Positions 1 through 9,979 of a DNA stretch of 64,000 nucleotides are shown piece by piece. The position numbers and the translations under genes are program-made. The DNA comes from Actinobaculum massiliense (lineage in GTDB: Bacteria > Actinomycetota > Actinomycetes > Actinomycetales > Actinomycetaceae): NCBI RefSeq assembly GCF_001457435.1, contig NZ_LN881717.1:999139-1063138 (forward strand), read 5' to 3'. A model generated the notes under the pieces. The model had not been told where the DNA came from. It was given only the letters and a program-made list of their open reading frames with translations, and did not search any database. Every line of letters starts with the position of its first letter. Positions within the stretch are counted from its first letter, which is position 1.

Positions 1-179
1 TTACTCATCGCAAAGCCCGCCGCGCGCGGTGTCTTAGAAATCGGACGGCGGAATTTTTCTCACCTTCGGGCGGGTACCTCGACGCACGGGAGTCCGGGCG
101 GGGCCCGGGAGCTCGACCACAACCAGGATGGAGCTCAAACGAACTAAGTCTGCGCGAGTTGGCTTAGGCGTGCTGAGGG

Positions 180-1130
180 CTAAGCCGGCCGGCACCACTT
201 TTGCCCGGTCAGCATTTCGTAAACGCGAACGTAGCGGGCCAAGGTTTCATCGACGACGTCCTGCGGAATGGGCGGCGGCTGGGTTCCCGACGCCGGATTC
301 CATCCGGACTTCGGGCCGGCAAGCCACTTTCCAATGATTTCCTTGTCGTAAGAACGCGGGATTTCTCCGCGTTCGCGAGTGCGCTCAAACTCTTCCTTCA
401 CCCAATAGTGAGCTGAATCCGGGGTGAAAGCCTCGTCAGCGAAAATCAGCCGAGAACTTGCCGCGTCCGCATCGGATCCAAATTCGAATTTGGCGTCCGC
501 CAGGATCAAGCCGTGCTGCGCGGAGATTTCCCGACCGCGCTCATAAAGCCGAATCGCGACATCCTCGATTTTATTTGCGCGCCGCGCGCCCACGCGTTCG
601 CGGAGCTCAGGCCAGGTGATCGCGGTATCTTTTTGCCCGAGCGGGCCTTTGAACGAGGCGCTAAGGATCGGAGTATCGAAGGCATCCCCGGGATATTTCC
701 CCATGGGAGCCGGACTTCTGCCCACCGTGCCGTGATCAATGTACTCACGTAGCACCCGATCAGTCAGGTAGCCGTGAACCTTGATCTCGTAGGGCGCCAT
801 TTGCAAACCGCGCACGAGCATTCCACGCCCCTCGATCCCCGCGGAGTTATCCGCGGCGATCACGTGATTGGAAATAATTTCCTTGGTCCGGTCGAACCAC
901 CAAAGTGAAAGTTGCGTGAGAATCTTACCCTTGCCAGGAATTTTTGTGGGGATCACTTTATCGAAAGCGGCGATACGATCCGATGCCACGATGAGGTACA
1001 CATCCGAACCCGCGTGAGGACTAGCCGAGGTAGGCCGGTATATATCCCGAATCTTGCCCGAAAATAGCTTCGTCCAACCCGGAAGAATCACGCCCAAAGA
1101 ACCCGTTGTATTGAGGCTTCCGCTCGTCAT
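180..1130 (-). CDS. purC: SAICAR synthetase (phosphoribosylaminoimidazole-succinocarboxamide synthase)
   Basis: This 316-residue cytoplasmic enzyme of de novo purine synthesis joins aspartate to CAIR using ATP. Family hallmarks are visible in order: SGKIRDIY near the N-terminus, SDRIAAFDKVIPTKIPGKG (nucleotide and substrate loop), ILADAKFEFG, LIFADEAFTPDSAHYW and SYDKEIIGKWL near the C-terminus. The length fits the single-domain bacterial enzyme, with a slightly long C-terminus. It is transcribed alone on the minus strand. The 283 bases upstream, before the neighbouring adhesin's stop, should hold its promoter, but I see no clear regulatory element there. Another purine gene, purA, lies about 2 kb away on the same strand, separated by the adhesin. 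Identification is secure from the motifs. Confidence 0.96.
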   Translation of the reverse strand: MTSGSLNTTGSLGVILPGWTKLFSGKIRDIYRPTSASPHAGSDVYLIVASDRIAAFDKVIPTKIPGKGKILTQLSLWWFDRTKEIISNHVIAADNSAGIEGRGMLVRGLQMAPYEIKVHGYLTDRVLREYIDHGTVGRSPAPMGKYPGDAFDTPILSASFKGPLGQKDTAITWPELRERVGARRANKIEDVAIRLYERGREISAQHGLILADAKFEFGSDADAASSRLIFADEAFTPDSAHYWVKEEFERTRERGEIPRSYDKEIIGKWLAGPKSGWNPASGTQPPPIPQDVVDETLARYVRVYEMLTGQKWCRPA

Positions 1131-1413
1131 AGCTACGTCTCACCCCCGAGGCTCCACTCTCCCTCGCTGCATTGCGAGGCATACCAGATTCTTTATCATC
1201 CTACCTGGGGCGAGATAGCGGAGGTTAGCCATCCGCGCGCTTTGCCAGATCTCAGCGCCGAAAATCTCATAGTTTGAGATCACCTCGTGAATCTGCAACG
1301 CATTCTTTCACTATTTGAACCCCGGCGCCAATCCCTAAAGGCCCTATTCCATGGCCCAAGGTGGAGGGACGCCGGCTTCGGCGCCCCTCCACCTCACGAT
1401 GGGCTGTTCACGC

Positions 1414-2742
1414 TTAGGACTTCATCGCCTCCTTACGCCACTCTTTCACCGCGAAGACGAGCACTCCCGACCCCAGCAGGGCAAACACCAGGGCCGTAGC
1501 CTTGATGCTCTTCGCACCACTCTCGGTGAGCTGCGGAGCCGGAACTTGCACCTTGACCTGATCCTGGGTTTCAACCTTGCCTCGCGGTTGCGCTTGCTCG
1601 GGAATCGTTGCGGGAGGACCAGTTACCTTCGAGGCCGGTTGCGGGCCGGACTGCTTTTCGTCTGACTTTAGTCCGGTCGGCTCGGGCTCGGGCGTGACCG
1701 TCGGAACCGGATTGGGCACAGGCTTAGACGTCACCGTCGGAACGGGCTTGGGCTCAGGCTTCGGGGTCAGCGCTTTCCACGAGTAAGACACCGAGACCTC
1801 TCGCTGAACCGGATTCTTTTTGACGAGCACGATCGTCTGGCTATGGCTACTCGCCGTCGCATTGGGCGGAGTAATCACAAGCGAGCCGGTGATGTTTTCG
1901 CCCGAAACACTCGCGGTAAAAATCCCAGAACCGGCCGAAGGTGCGGAAGTTTTAATGTAGAGGGCAGTCCCGGCGGCCACGGCGCCTAAATCAATCTTCT
2001 TCCCCTGCGCATCCACAACCGTCCCGTCACCGCGATAGGTGAGCGCCAAGGTCTGGTCCGCTTTTACTTTGAGAGGGCCCACCAGACCGGGCACAGCCTC
2101 GCCCGCCGAGCCGCGCTCGAGGGCGAACTGCGGGGCTTCCACGCGATGCTCCGCCACGCCGATATTTGCCGGTCCAATGAGGTAGTTATACACAGCGCGC
2201 ATTCGCCCCTGAATATCGGAATCAAGCCGGCCAGAGTTATTTCCCCAAGCGCGGATCTCAATGCCGTCCGTAAAGTGCCAGATAGCCGACTGAATAGCAG
2301 TGATCGCCTCCTTTTCGGTCAAATCCGTGACGCCGGCCTGATCGGCAAATTTCTTCACATCAAGAGTTGGATAGGAATTGAGAATGATCCATGCGACTTT
2401 CTCCCGAATTTCCTTCTTCGTCTTGAAGTTATTAGTGCCCGGGAATTCATCCCAATCACCCAAACGCGCCTCTCCGCGGCGCAAACCTACCGACTGCTCC
2501 AGGCAGTAGGCACGCAGCTCTTCGCCCTGAACGTTGACGATAAAGAGATTGCTCCATACCGCTCCCTTCGCCCCGTCCGGACGAGTGAACTCCACCTGAT
2601 AGGCGCGGGTGTCATTGCTTCCAATAGTCGCAGGGATTTTACGGCCGGAGTCATCTGCATGAGCACCGGCGCTGAAAAGCGCCACGCTGGCGGCGCAGAG
2701 CGCAATAATAAGGACCACTATCGGCCACTGACGAATTTTCAT
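1414..2742 (-). CDS. thioester-domain surface adhesin (Cys-Gln thioester-forming)
   Basis: A 442-residue predicted cell-surface protein. Residues 1-29 form a signal peptide ending SAGAHA. The N-terminal domain carries both halves of a thioester-domain signature: AYCLEQ with Cys80, and AIQSAIWHF with Gln151. In this family the Cys and Gln side chains form an internal thioester that can bond covalently to host proteins. A folded domain (about 190-330) is followed by a Pro/Lys/Glu stalk with PVPTVT repeats. The C-terminus has a membrane helix and a basic tail, KEWRKEAMKS. The expected sortase motif is non-canonical: QLTESG instead of LPxTG or LAxTG, so covalent wall anchoring is uncertain. The start is supported by AAGGG seven bases before the ATG. 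Upstream are a hairpin, direct repeats and an AT-rich stretch. The family call is strong; the ligand is unknown. Confidence 0.88.
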   Translation of the reverse strand: MKIRQWPIVVLIIALCAASVALFSAGAHADDSGRKIPATIGSNDTRAYQVEFTRPDGAKGAVWSNLFIVNVQGEELRAYCLEQSVGLRRGEARLGDWDEFPGTNNFKTKKEIREKVAWIILNSYPTLDVKKFADQAGVTDLTEKEAITAIQSAIWHFTDGIEIRAWGNNSGRLDSDIQGRMRAVYNYLIGPANIGVAEHRVEAPQFALERGSAGEAVPGLVGPLKVKADQTLALTYRGDGTVVDAQGKKIDLGAVAAGTALYIKTSAPSAGSGIFTASVSGENITGSLVITPPNATASSHSQTIVLVKKNPVQREVSVSYSWKALTPKPEPKPVPTVTSKPVPNPVPTVTPEPEPTGLKSDEKQSGPQPASKVTGPPATIPEQAQPRGKVETQDQVKVQVPAPQLTESGAKSIKATALVFALLGSGVLVFAVKEWRKEAMKS

Positions 2743-2802
2743 AGGTTTCCCTTCCGGAGTGCATCAACCATCTGGCCTCGCGCTACAAAACTCGATGCCA
2801 CC

Positions 2803-2837
2803 CCGCCGCGAGGCCCGGTGAGGAGGCCTCGCGGCGG
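2803..2837. promoter_or_regulatory. perfect 13-bp inverted repeat upstream of the thioester adhesin
   Basis: CCGCCGCGAGGCC at 2803-2815 pairs perfectly with GGCCTCGCGGCGG at 2825-2837 around a 9-base spacer. It lies 61-95 bases before the adhesin ATG, so it is either in its 5' UTR, where it could be an RNA hairpin, or an operator. No T-run follows on either strand, so it is not an obvious terminator. Function is inferred only from position. Confidence 0.5.
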
Positions 2838-2838
2838 C

Positions 2839-2890
2839 TGTAACTTGCCGAGCTACAACTGAGCTACAACTTGCCGAGCCGCAATTGAGT
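2839..2890. repeat. two imperfect 26-bp direct repeats in the adhesin upstream region
   Basis: Bases 2839-2864 and 2865-2890 are adjacent 26-base units identical at 20 positions, sharing the core AACTTGCCGAGC. A weaker partial third unit (ATCAACTAGAGC) follows. Adjacent direct repeats at promoter distance from a surface-protein gene could bind a regulator, or be a simple slippage duplication. Confidence 0.55.
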
Positions 2891-3111
2891 ATCAACTAGA
2901 GCTACAGATGGCGCGGTGAGCGGGTGCAGTCCTAATAATTTCTGGTACCTTCAATCGGGTACAAAAGCGATCATAAAAACGTAATAAGGCATAAACAAAT
3001 GCAAATAAAATCTATCCACAGCTAAAAATACTTTATGCACCGCTGTGTACTCATCTGTGGAAATCGCGCGCAAAACCCCTTATAAACACCAAATTACCCA
3101 GATCAAAAGAC
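2891..3111. other. AT-rich intergenic stretch with DnaA-box-like motifs
   Basis: There is no gene here. From about 2935 the sequence is far more AT-rich than its surroundings, with A-runs and TAATAA/ATAAAA tracts. CTATCCACA lies at 3012-3020 and TGTGGAAAT at 3056-3064. It probably contains the adhesin promoter and may be a target of a nucleoid protein such as Lsr2 (inference). The TCCACA motifs are too few to call an origin. Confidence 0.4.
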
Positions 3112-3151
3112 AAAAAATCGTGCCGGGGGCCAAACGCCCATCCGACACGAT
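3112..3151 (-). terminator. Rho-independent terminator of purA
   Basis: On the minus strand ATCGTGTCGG pairs with CCGGCACGAT through ten pairs including one G-U. The loop contains a further GGGC/GCCC pairing, and a run of five to six T follows directly. It sits 127 bases beyond the purA stop, in the correct orientation for that gene. Confidence 0.85.
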
Positions 3152-3277
3152 CTTTCGGTTTGCTCGTCTTGAAGCTAAATGCTCTGCTTGATGCGGCGAA
3201 CTTTGCGCGAAGCTAGATGTCCATCTCGAAGCTAAACGCCCCTTTCGAGGCTAAGCGCCCTCTTTCCGACCGGGCAC

Positions 3278-4970
<1,693 letters not shown>

Positions 4971-7373
4971 ATGTCAGCTGAAATGACCAAGCCGCTCGAA
5001 GCTTTTACGAAGTCAGTCTCTGGCTCGTCGATCGAGGAATCGGCCCCCCACGCCTTCTGGTACGGACTATCTGAACTGGTAGTTTCGCGCCTCGCGGACA
5101 ATTGGGAAAAGACCCGCCAGCATTACCGTAGCGAGGCTCGCGCCTCCTACTTCTCGGCGGAATTCCTCATGGGCCGCGCGCTTCTGAACAACCTCGTGAA
5201 CCTCGGGATGGTGGACGAGGCCGCGGAGGCGCTCGCGCAGTACGGCCTGAACCTAACCGATGTTTTGGAAGAAGAGCCCGATGCGGCGCTAGGCAACGGG
5301 GGTCTGGGCCGCCTCGCCGCGTGCTTCTTGGACTCGACGGCCACCCTCAACCTGCCCGTCACCGGCTTCGGAATTCTTTACCGCTACGGCCTGTTCAAGC
5401 AGACCTTTGAGAACGGTTTCCAGGGCGAAGAACCCGACGCCTGGATGGAGAACGGCTACCCCTTCGTGGTGCGCCGCGAGGCCGAGGGCCGCCAGGTAAA
5501 GTTCGCCGATCTTGTAGTGAACGCTGTTCCTTACGATATGCCGATTACCGGCTACAACACGCAGAATGTGAACACCCTGCGCCTGTGGAAGGCCGAGCCT
5601 CTGGAAGAGTTCGATTACGACGCTTTCAACTCCCAGCGCTTCACCGACGCGATTGTGGAGCGCGAGCGCGTGAACGATCTTTGCCGCGTACTCTACCCGA
5701 ACGATTCCACCTACGAGGGCAAGGTGCTGCGCGTTCGCCAGCAGTACTTCTTCGTTTCCGCGTCTTTGCAGGAGCTTGTGGACCGTTACATCGAGGCCCA
5801 CGGCGATGACCTCACCGGCTTCGGTGACTACAACACGATCCAGCTCAATGACACCCACCCGGTGCTCGGCATTCCCGAGCTGATGCGTCTGTTGCTCGAC
5901 GAACATGGCATGAGCTGGGATGACGCCTGGAAGGTAGTGCAGAAAACCTTCGCCTACACCAACCACACGGTGCTCGCCGAGGCACTTGAGCAGTGGGAGG
6001 TGACGATCTTCCAGCAGATCTTCCCGCGGATTTACGAGATTTGCGCGGAGATCGATCGGCGCTTCCGCGCTGAGCTGGCGGAGGCCGGGTACGACCAGGG
6101 CAAAATCGAGTACATGGCCCCGATTCACGGCGGCCGCGTGCACATGGCTTGGATCGCCTGCTACGCCTCGTTCTCCATTAATGGTGTGGCGCAGATTCAC
6201 TCGGACATTCTGGTGCGCGATACACTCCACGACTGGCACGACATTTGGCCGGAGAAGTTCAACAACAAGACGAATGGCGTGACTCCGCGGCGCTGGCTCA
6301 ACAACTGCAACCACCGCCTCGCCGCTCTACTCACCGAAGTAATGGGTGACGATTCGTGGGTCTCGGATCTGGACAAGTTGGCCACGATTGAAGACAAGGG
6401 CAACGAGGATATTTACCGCCGCCTGCTGGAGATCAAGCGTGAAAACAAGGCGCAGTTCTCTCGCTGGATTAAGCGTCGCAACGATATCGACGTGCCGGTG
6501 GACGCCATGTACGACTCGATGATTAAGCGTCTGCACGAGTACAAGCGGCAGCTTCTGAATGCGTTGTACATCCTGGATCTTTACTACCGCCTCAAGGACG
6601 ATCTTGCCGCTGGTGGCGAGCGGGCCGAGGCCGCCAAGGCAGTCACCCCGCGCGTCTTCATCTTTGGCGCCAAGGCCGCTCCGGGCTACAAGCGCGCCAA
6701 AGCCATCATCAAGCTCATCAACGAGATCGCTCGCCTGGTAAACGCCGATCCGGAAATGAAGGGCCTCCTCACGGTGGTCTTCGTGCCGAATTACAACGTT
6801 TCCCCGGCCGAGAACATCATCCCCGCCTCGGATGTTTCCGAGCAGATCTCCACCGCCGGCAAGGAAGCTTCCGGCACGGGCAACATGAAGTTCATGATGA
6901 ACGGCGCGTTGACGCTGGGCACCATGGACGGTGCCACGGTGGAGATTGTGGACGCGGTAGGCGAAGAGAACGCTTACATTTTCGGCGCTCGCGAAGAGGA
7001 GCTGCCCGAGCTCAAGCGCTCTTACAATCCGCGAGAAAAGTACGAAACCGTGCCCGGCCTCAAGCGGGTGCTCGACGCAATGGTGGACGGCACGCTCAGC
7101 GATGACGATGCCACCGGCATGTTCCATGACCTGCTCGCCTCGCTCCTCGACGGAACAAGCTGGGAAGAGCCGGACGTTTACTACGTTCTCGGCGATTTCG
7201 AGTCTTACCGCGAGACCCGCGACCGCATGGCCGAGGATTACAAGGACGAGCTCGAGTGGGCGCGCAAGTGCTGGATCAACATTTGCCGCTCCGGCCGCTT
7301 CTCCTCTGATCGCACGATCGCCGAGTACGCCCAGGACATCTGGGGTGTCGAGCCGCGACCGATCGCCGGCTAA
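4971..7373 (+). CDS. glgP: glycogen/maltodextrin phosphorylase
   Basis: An 800-residue cytoplasmic, PLP-dependent phosphorylase that releases glucose-1-phosphate from glycogen or maltodextrin. Visible signatures are GNGGLGRLAACFLDS (about residue 110), the segment KRLHEYKRQLLNALY, and the cofactor motif EASGTGNMKFMMNGA with Lys640 as the Schiff-base lysine. Length matches bacterial GlgP/MalP enzymes. A strong ribosome site (AAAAGGAG) fixes the ATG. It is a single gene ended by a 16-bp-stem terminator. Whether the natural substrate is glycogen or maltodextrin cannot be decided from sequence alone. No other glycogen gene is nearby. Confidence 0.95.
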   Translation: MSAEMTKPLEAFTKSVSGSSIEESAPHAFWYGLSELVVSRLADNWEKTRQHYRSEARASYFSAEFLMGRALLNNLVNLGMVDEAAEALAQYGLNLTDVLEEEPDAALGNGGLGRLAACFLDSTATLNLPVTGFGILYRYGLFKQTFENGFQGEEPDAWMENGYPFVVRREAEGRQVKFADLVVNAVPYDMPITGYNTQNVNTLRLWKAEPLEEFDYDAFNSQRFTDAIVERERVNDLCRVLYPNDSTYEGKVLRVRQQYFFVSASLQELVDRYIEAHGDDLTGFGDYNTIQLNDTHPVLGIPELMRLLLDEHGMSWDDAWKVVQKTFAYTNHTVLAEALEQWEVTIFQQIFPRIYEICAEIDRRFRAELAEAGYDQGKIEYMAPIHGGRVHMAWIACYASFSINGVAQIHSDILVRDTLHDWHDIWPEKFNNKTNGVTPRRWLNNCNHRLAALLTEVMGDDSWVSDLDKLATIEDKGNEDIYRRLLEIKRENKAQFSRWIKRRNDIDVPVDAMYDSMIKRLHEYKRQLLNALYILDLYYRLKDDLAAGGERAEAAKAVTPRVFIFGAKAAPGYKRAKAIIKLINEIARLVNADPEMKGLLTVVFVPNYNVSPAENIIPASDVSEQISTAGKEASGTGNMKFMMNGALTLGTMDGATVEIVDAVGEENAYIFGAREEELPELKRSYNPREKYETVPGLKRVLDAMVDGTLSDDDATGMFHDLLASLLDGTSWEEPDVYYVLGDFESYRETRDRMAEDYKDELEWARKCWINICRSGRFSSDRTIAEYAQDIWGVEPRPIAG

Positions 7374-7454
7374 GCGCTAGCGGTCTTCGCTAGCCCCCGC
7401 CCGGAAAGCGCGGCTGCAAGCAAGCGGCCCCGGAGCTCGAAAACCGGACCGAAC

Positions 7455-7497
7455 AACCGGGAGTAATCGCCCCTTCGGGATGCGATTACTCCCGGTT
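7455..7497 (+). terminator. terminator of glgP
   Basis: AACCGGGAGTAATCGC (7455-7470) pairs perfectly with GCGATTACTCCCGGTT (7482-7497) over 16 bases, then a short T-rich end. It lies 80 bases after the glgP stop, between convergent genes, and could stop transcription from either side. Confidence 0.85.
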
Positions 7498-7790
7498 TTC
7501 GCATGCAGCCGGTCCTGTTTTTTGCATGCGGGCGCGTCGCTAGCCGTTCCCGATTCTTCTGAACCGTCCGCGACCAGCATCTCTGGAATCATCTACGCCC
7601 CTCACCCGACCGCTACGAGTAGCAATTCCCAGAGATCCCGCTTGGGATCGATCGACGCGCCTGAATGTCGCCATCGCGTGACCGAACCCCGCCATCGCGT
7701 GTGGCGATTCCGACCATCAGGCCAGATACCGCCATTTATCTGTGCAGCGTGTCGCCCGTGGGCACGGGAAACCCGGGGAAATACCTGTCT

Positions 7791-7957
7791 GGGAGTGAGG
7801 ATGCTCCACGGGCGGAATAGAAACGCTGTGACCTGCGGTTTTACAAACCACGGGAAGCGAAATTTTTGAGAGCCACGACCCCATTTCATTTAACGGTGGA
7901 TATACGTGCAGATGCATGCAGGAACATGCACATATCTCCACCGTTAAATGAAGCGGC
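7791..7957. repeat. two-hairpin intergenic repeat, copy A
   Basis: First of three copies in the window. A conserved box, CGGAATAGAAACGCTGTGAC, starts at 7813. It is followed by a small hairpin (GGTTT/AAACC at 7837-7849, extended outward by CCTG/CGGG). About 35 bases later comes a long hairpin whose arms, 7885-7900 and 7937-7952, pair perfectly over 16 bases, enclosing a partly paired top with GTGCA/TGCAC. The tail ends TGAAGCGGC. Similarity to copy B extends upstream of the box (GGTGA..AT..CCACG). It lies between the convergent ends of glgP and the TPR gene. The rest of the 7374-7976 gap holds no gene I can support. Function is unknown: structural RNA, REP/MITE-like DNA and an attenuator are all possible. 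Confidence 0.75.
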
Positions 7958-7976
7958 CGAACTTCCCTCAAAGGTT

Positions 7977-9437
7977 TTAGCCGCCAGCGGACGCCAATTT
8001 GGCTCGAAACTCCTCGAGCTCGGCCCGGATTGCGGTCAGATACTCGGCAACTCTGCGTCGATCCGCGCCGATGTCTGCCGCTTGCATCCCCGATTCGGCC
8101 GACGAAGCCTCATTTCCATGACGTGCAAACTCGATAAGCACGCTGAGGTCCCCGAGCCCGGAAAGCTCATCAAGCCCGGCGAGTTCGTCGAGTTGGGCCT
8201 GCGCATCTTTCTCGAGTTCCTCGAATCGGCTCACGGCTTCGGAGAAGTATCCAGCGGCCTCCACGGGCTTGCCTGCTTGAGCAAAAAGATCACCAATAAG
8301 GCCCAGACAGTGCGCCGCCGGGAAGGATAACTCCAGATCTTCATATGCTTCGCAGGCACGACCCATCGGTATCACCGCTTGCCCTAATTGCCCCGCTTGC
8401 GCGAGCGCAACTGCCTGGTGATGCCAGGCGATGGCAGCGATTTGATTGGCGTCGCGGTTCGCCGCCAACTCGGCCGCGAGCGCGAATCCTCCCGCGGCCT
8501 CGCTGAAACGCTCCAGCATGCCTAACGCCCGAGCGACTTCAAATTGGCACTGTGCGGCCTCAACCTCCTGGCCGGCCAGCAAGGAATAGCTTTTATACGC
8601 TTCTAACAGGTGCTTAAGCGCCTTTTCCGGAGCGCCGGAGGCGAGTAGAGCCGAACCAAGCGCCTGCTCGATTCGTACCCAACCAATGTCATTACTCCCC
8701 AGCTGACGCGCGTGGTGTGCCGCCCGCTCGAGCGCCTCCACGGCTCGCGCATGCTCGCCCAGAACCGACGCGGCCGTACCTAGATTGAACAGTGCATTCG
8801 CCAGGCGGCCATGATCGGAACCAAGCCTCTCAATCTCATCAACCGCTCGCGCCGCGGCCCGAGCGACGCCCGCATAGTTACCAAGCTCGGTGTAGACACC
8901 AGCGAGATTCTCGTAAAGCGCGGCCGCCCGCTCAGACCCCGCAAACCGCTCAGGTTCCGTAGCCTGGCCAGAACCTCCAGCCCGCTCAGATCCCGCAAAC
9001 GGCTCAGACTCACCAACCCACTCAGGACCCCCACCCTGCTCCAACAGATCAGAGGCGCGCTGAAGTATCGTTGCCGAGCCCGGCAAATCGCCCCGGCGCG
9101 CGGTAATAATTCCAGCGAAGGTGAGCGCCTCGGGATCGTTGAGCCCTAGAAGCGCACCCACGTCCGCTCGCCGTCCTGCACCAGTGAGCTTTCCCGCACC
9201 ACCACGCTCATCCGCGCGAAGCCAGCCATCTTCCCCAGCAAAGCTCTGGGCCGCTCCAAGCTGCCGCAAAGCCGCGTCATACCGCGACTCAGCCTCGCCC
9301 CAATTCCCGCGCTCCGCCGCGGCAAACCCCGCAAGTAGCGTCTTCCGAACAGACTCCAAAGTTGGATCGAACCTCGCGTCCGCCCCCTTGCGGGTCTCGG
9401 ATCCCGCACCGGCCCCCGCTTCGAAGCGGTGCTCCAC
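7977..9437 (-). CDS. TPR-repeat protein (large, distal gene of operon)
   Basis: A 486-residue protein of tandem helical TPR units from about residue 165 to 410 (ALYENLAGVYTELGNYAGVA, ALFNLGTAASVLGEHARA, AAHCLGLIGDLFAQAGKPVE). There is no signal peptide or membrane segment, so it is probably cytoplasmic. A Glu/Gly/Ser-rich stretch near 140-165 repeats FAGSERA, and another near 420-435 repeats LDELAGL/LDELSGL. Its GTG start shares one base with the TAG stop of the preceding TPR gene (TAGTG), a classic coupled arrangement, so the two products are probably made in ratio and may bind each other. No enzymatic motif is seen. TPR proteins are usually scaffolds. The substrate or partner is unknown. 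Confidence 0.8.
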   Translation of the reverse strand: MEHRFEAGAGAGSETRKGADARFDPTLESVRKTLLAGFAAAERGNWGEAESRYDAALRQLGAAQSFAGEDGWLRADERGGAGKLTGAGRRADVGALLGLNDPEALTFAGIITARRGDLPGSATILQRASDLLEQGGGPEWVGESEPFAGSERAGGSGQATEPERFAGSERAAALYENLAGVYTELGNYAGVARAAARAVDEIERLGSDHGRLANALFNLGTAASVLGEHARAVEALERAAHHARQLGSNDIGWVRIEQALGSALLASGAPEKALKHLLEAYKSYSLLAGQEVEAAQCQFEVARALGMLERFSEAAGGFALAAELAANRDANQIAAIAWHHQAVALAQAGQLGQAVIPMGRACEAYEDLELSFPAAHCLGLIGDLFAQAGKPVEAAGYFSEAVSRFEELEKDAQAQLDELAGLDELSGLGDLSVLIEFARHGNEASSAESGMQAADIGADRRRVAEYLTAIRAELEEFRAKLASAGG

Positions 9438-9886
9438 TAGGAGCGCTCCAACGTGCGGATCTTCCCGAGCACCTCGATCTGCTGGGCGTGGGTATCGGGC
9501 GCGCTCCGATAGGCCGCATAGGCCTGGTTGTACGCCACCCGCGCGCTGTCAAAATCGCCAGCTTCTTCGTCGATTTGCCCAATATGCCAGAAGCAGTTGC
9601 CCAGGCTAATCATGGCGTCCGCATTTTGCGGATATTTCTGGAACAGCGCGATCGCACGGCCAAAATAGTCCACGGCCTGCGGCATCTGCGTCAGGCCCTT
9701 GTACGTAATCGCGAGCTGACCCGCGGTTACCGCCCGCTCCAAAGAAAGATCGGCGTCTCCATCGAACAGATCGAGCGCGGCGAGGTAATGCGGGATAGCC
9801 TCCTCGAGATTGCCCGCGGCAATTTCGCCCTGCCCCAAATGAAACTCCCGCAGCCCGTCTTCGCGCGCGCCCTGCTTGCCACTCAC
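9437..9886 (-). CDS. small TPR-repeat protein, coupled to the larger one
   Basis: About 149 residues from a GTG start (VSGKQGARED...) preceded by GAGAAGG at suitable spacing. A longer frame from a TTG at 9931 exists but has no ribosome site. It contains roughly three TPR units: LREFHLGQGEIAAGNLEEAI, AGQLAITYKGLTQMPQAVDY and LGNCFWHIGQIDEEAGDFDS. It is predicted cytoplasmic. Its stop overlaps the start of the next TPR gene by one base. About 90 bases separate it from the upstream membrane-protein gene on the same strand, consistent with one transcript. The function is not recognisable beyond protein-protein binding. Confidence 0.78.
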   Translation of the reverse strand: MSGKQGAREDGLREFHLGQGEIAAGNLEEAIPHYLAALDLFDGDADLSLERAVTAGQLAITYKGLTQMPQAVDYFGRAIALFQKYPQNADAMISLGNCFWHIGQIDEEAGDFDSARVAYNQAYAAYRSAPDTHAQQIEVLGKIRTLERS

Positions 9887-9979
9887 TGATCTACCTTCTC
9901 CGCTTGTCTCGCAAAAATCTTCAATAAGCAATTTTAGTGAGCTGTGACTGCCCTTACAAATCGAGGCGAAACGCTCGCG

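Noticed and set aside
1..179. Partial gene at the left edge
   Set aside because: No frame of credible length or pattern; the TTA at position 1 closes a frame of only about 11 codons.
2891..3111. Chromosomal origin in the AT-rich stretch
   Set aside because: Only two loose TCCACA motifs, no dnaA or dnaN beside it; better explained as a promoter region.
5289..7127. Long minus-strand frames opposite glgP
   Set aside because: Shadows of a clear glycogen phosphorylase; no start signals or homology.
7602..7971. Short minus-strand frames over hairpin copy A
   Set aside because: Similar peptides appear over all three hairpin copies only because the DNA element is repeated; frames and lengths are not conserved.
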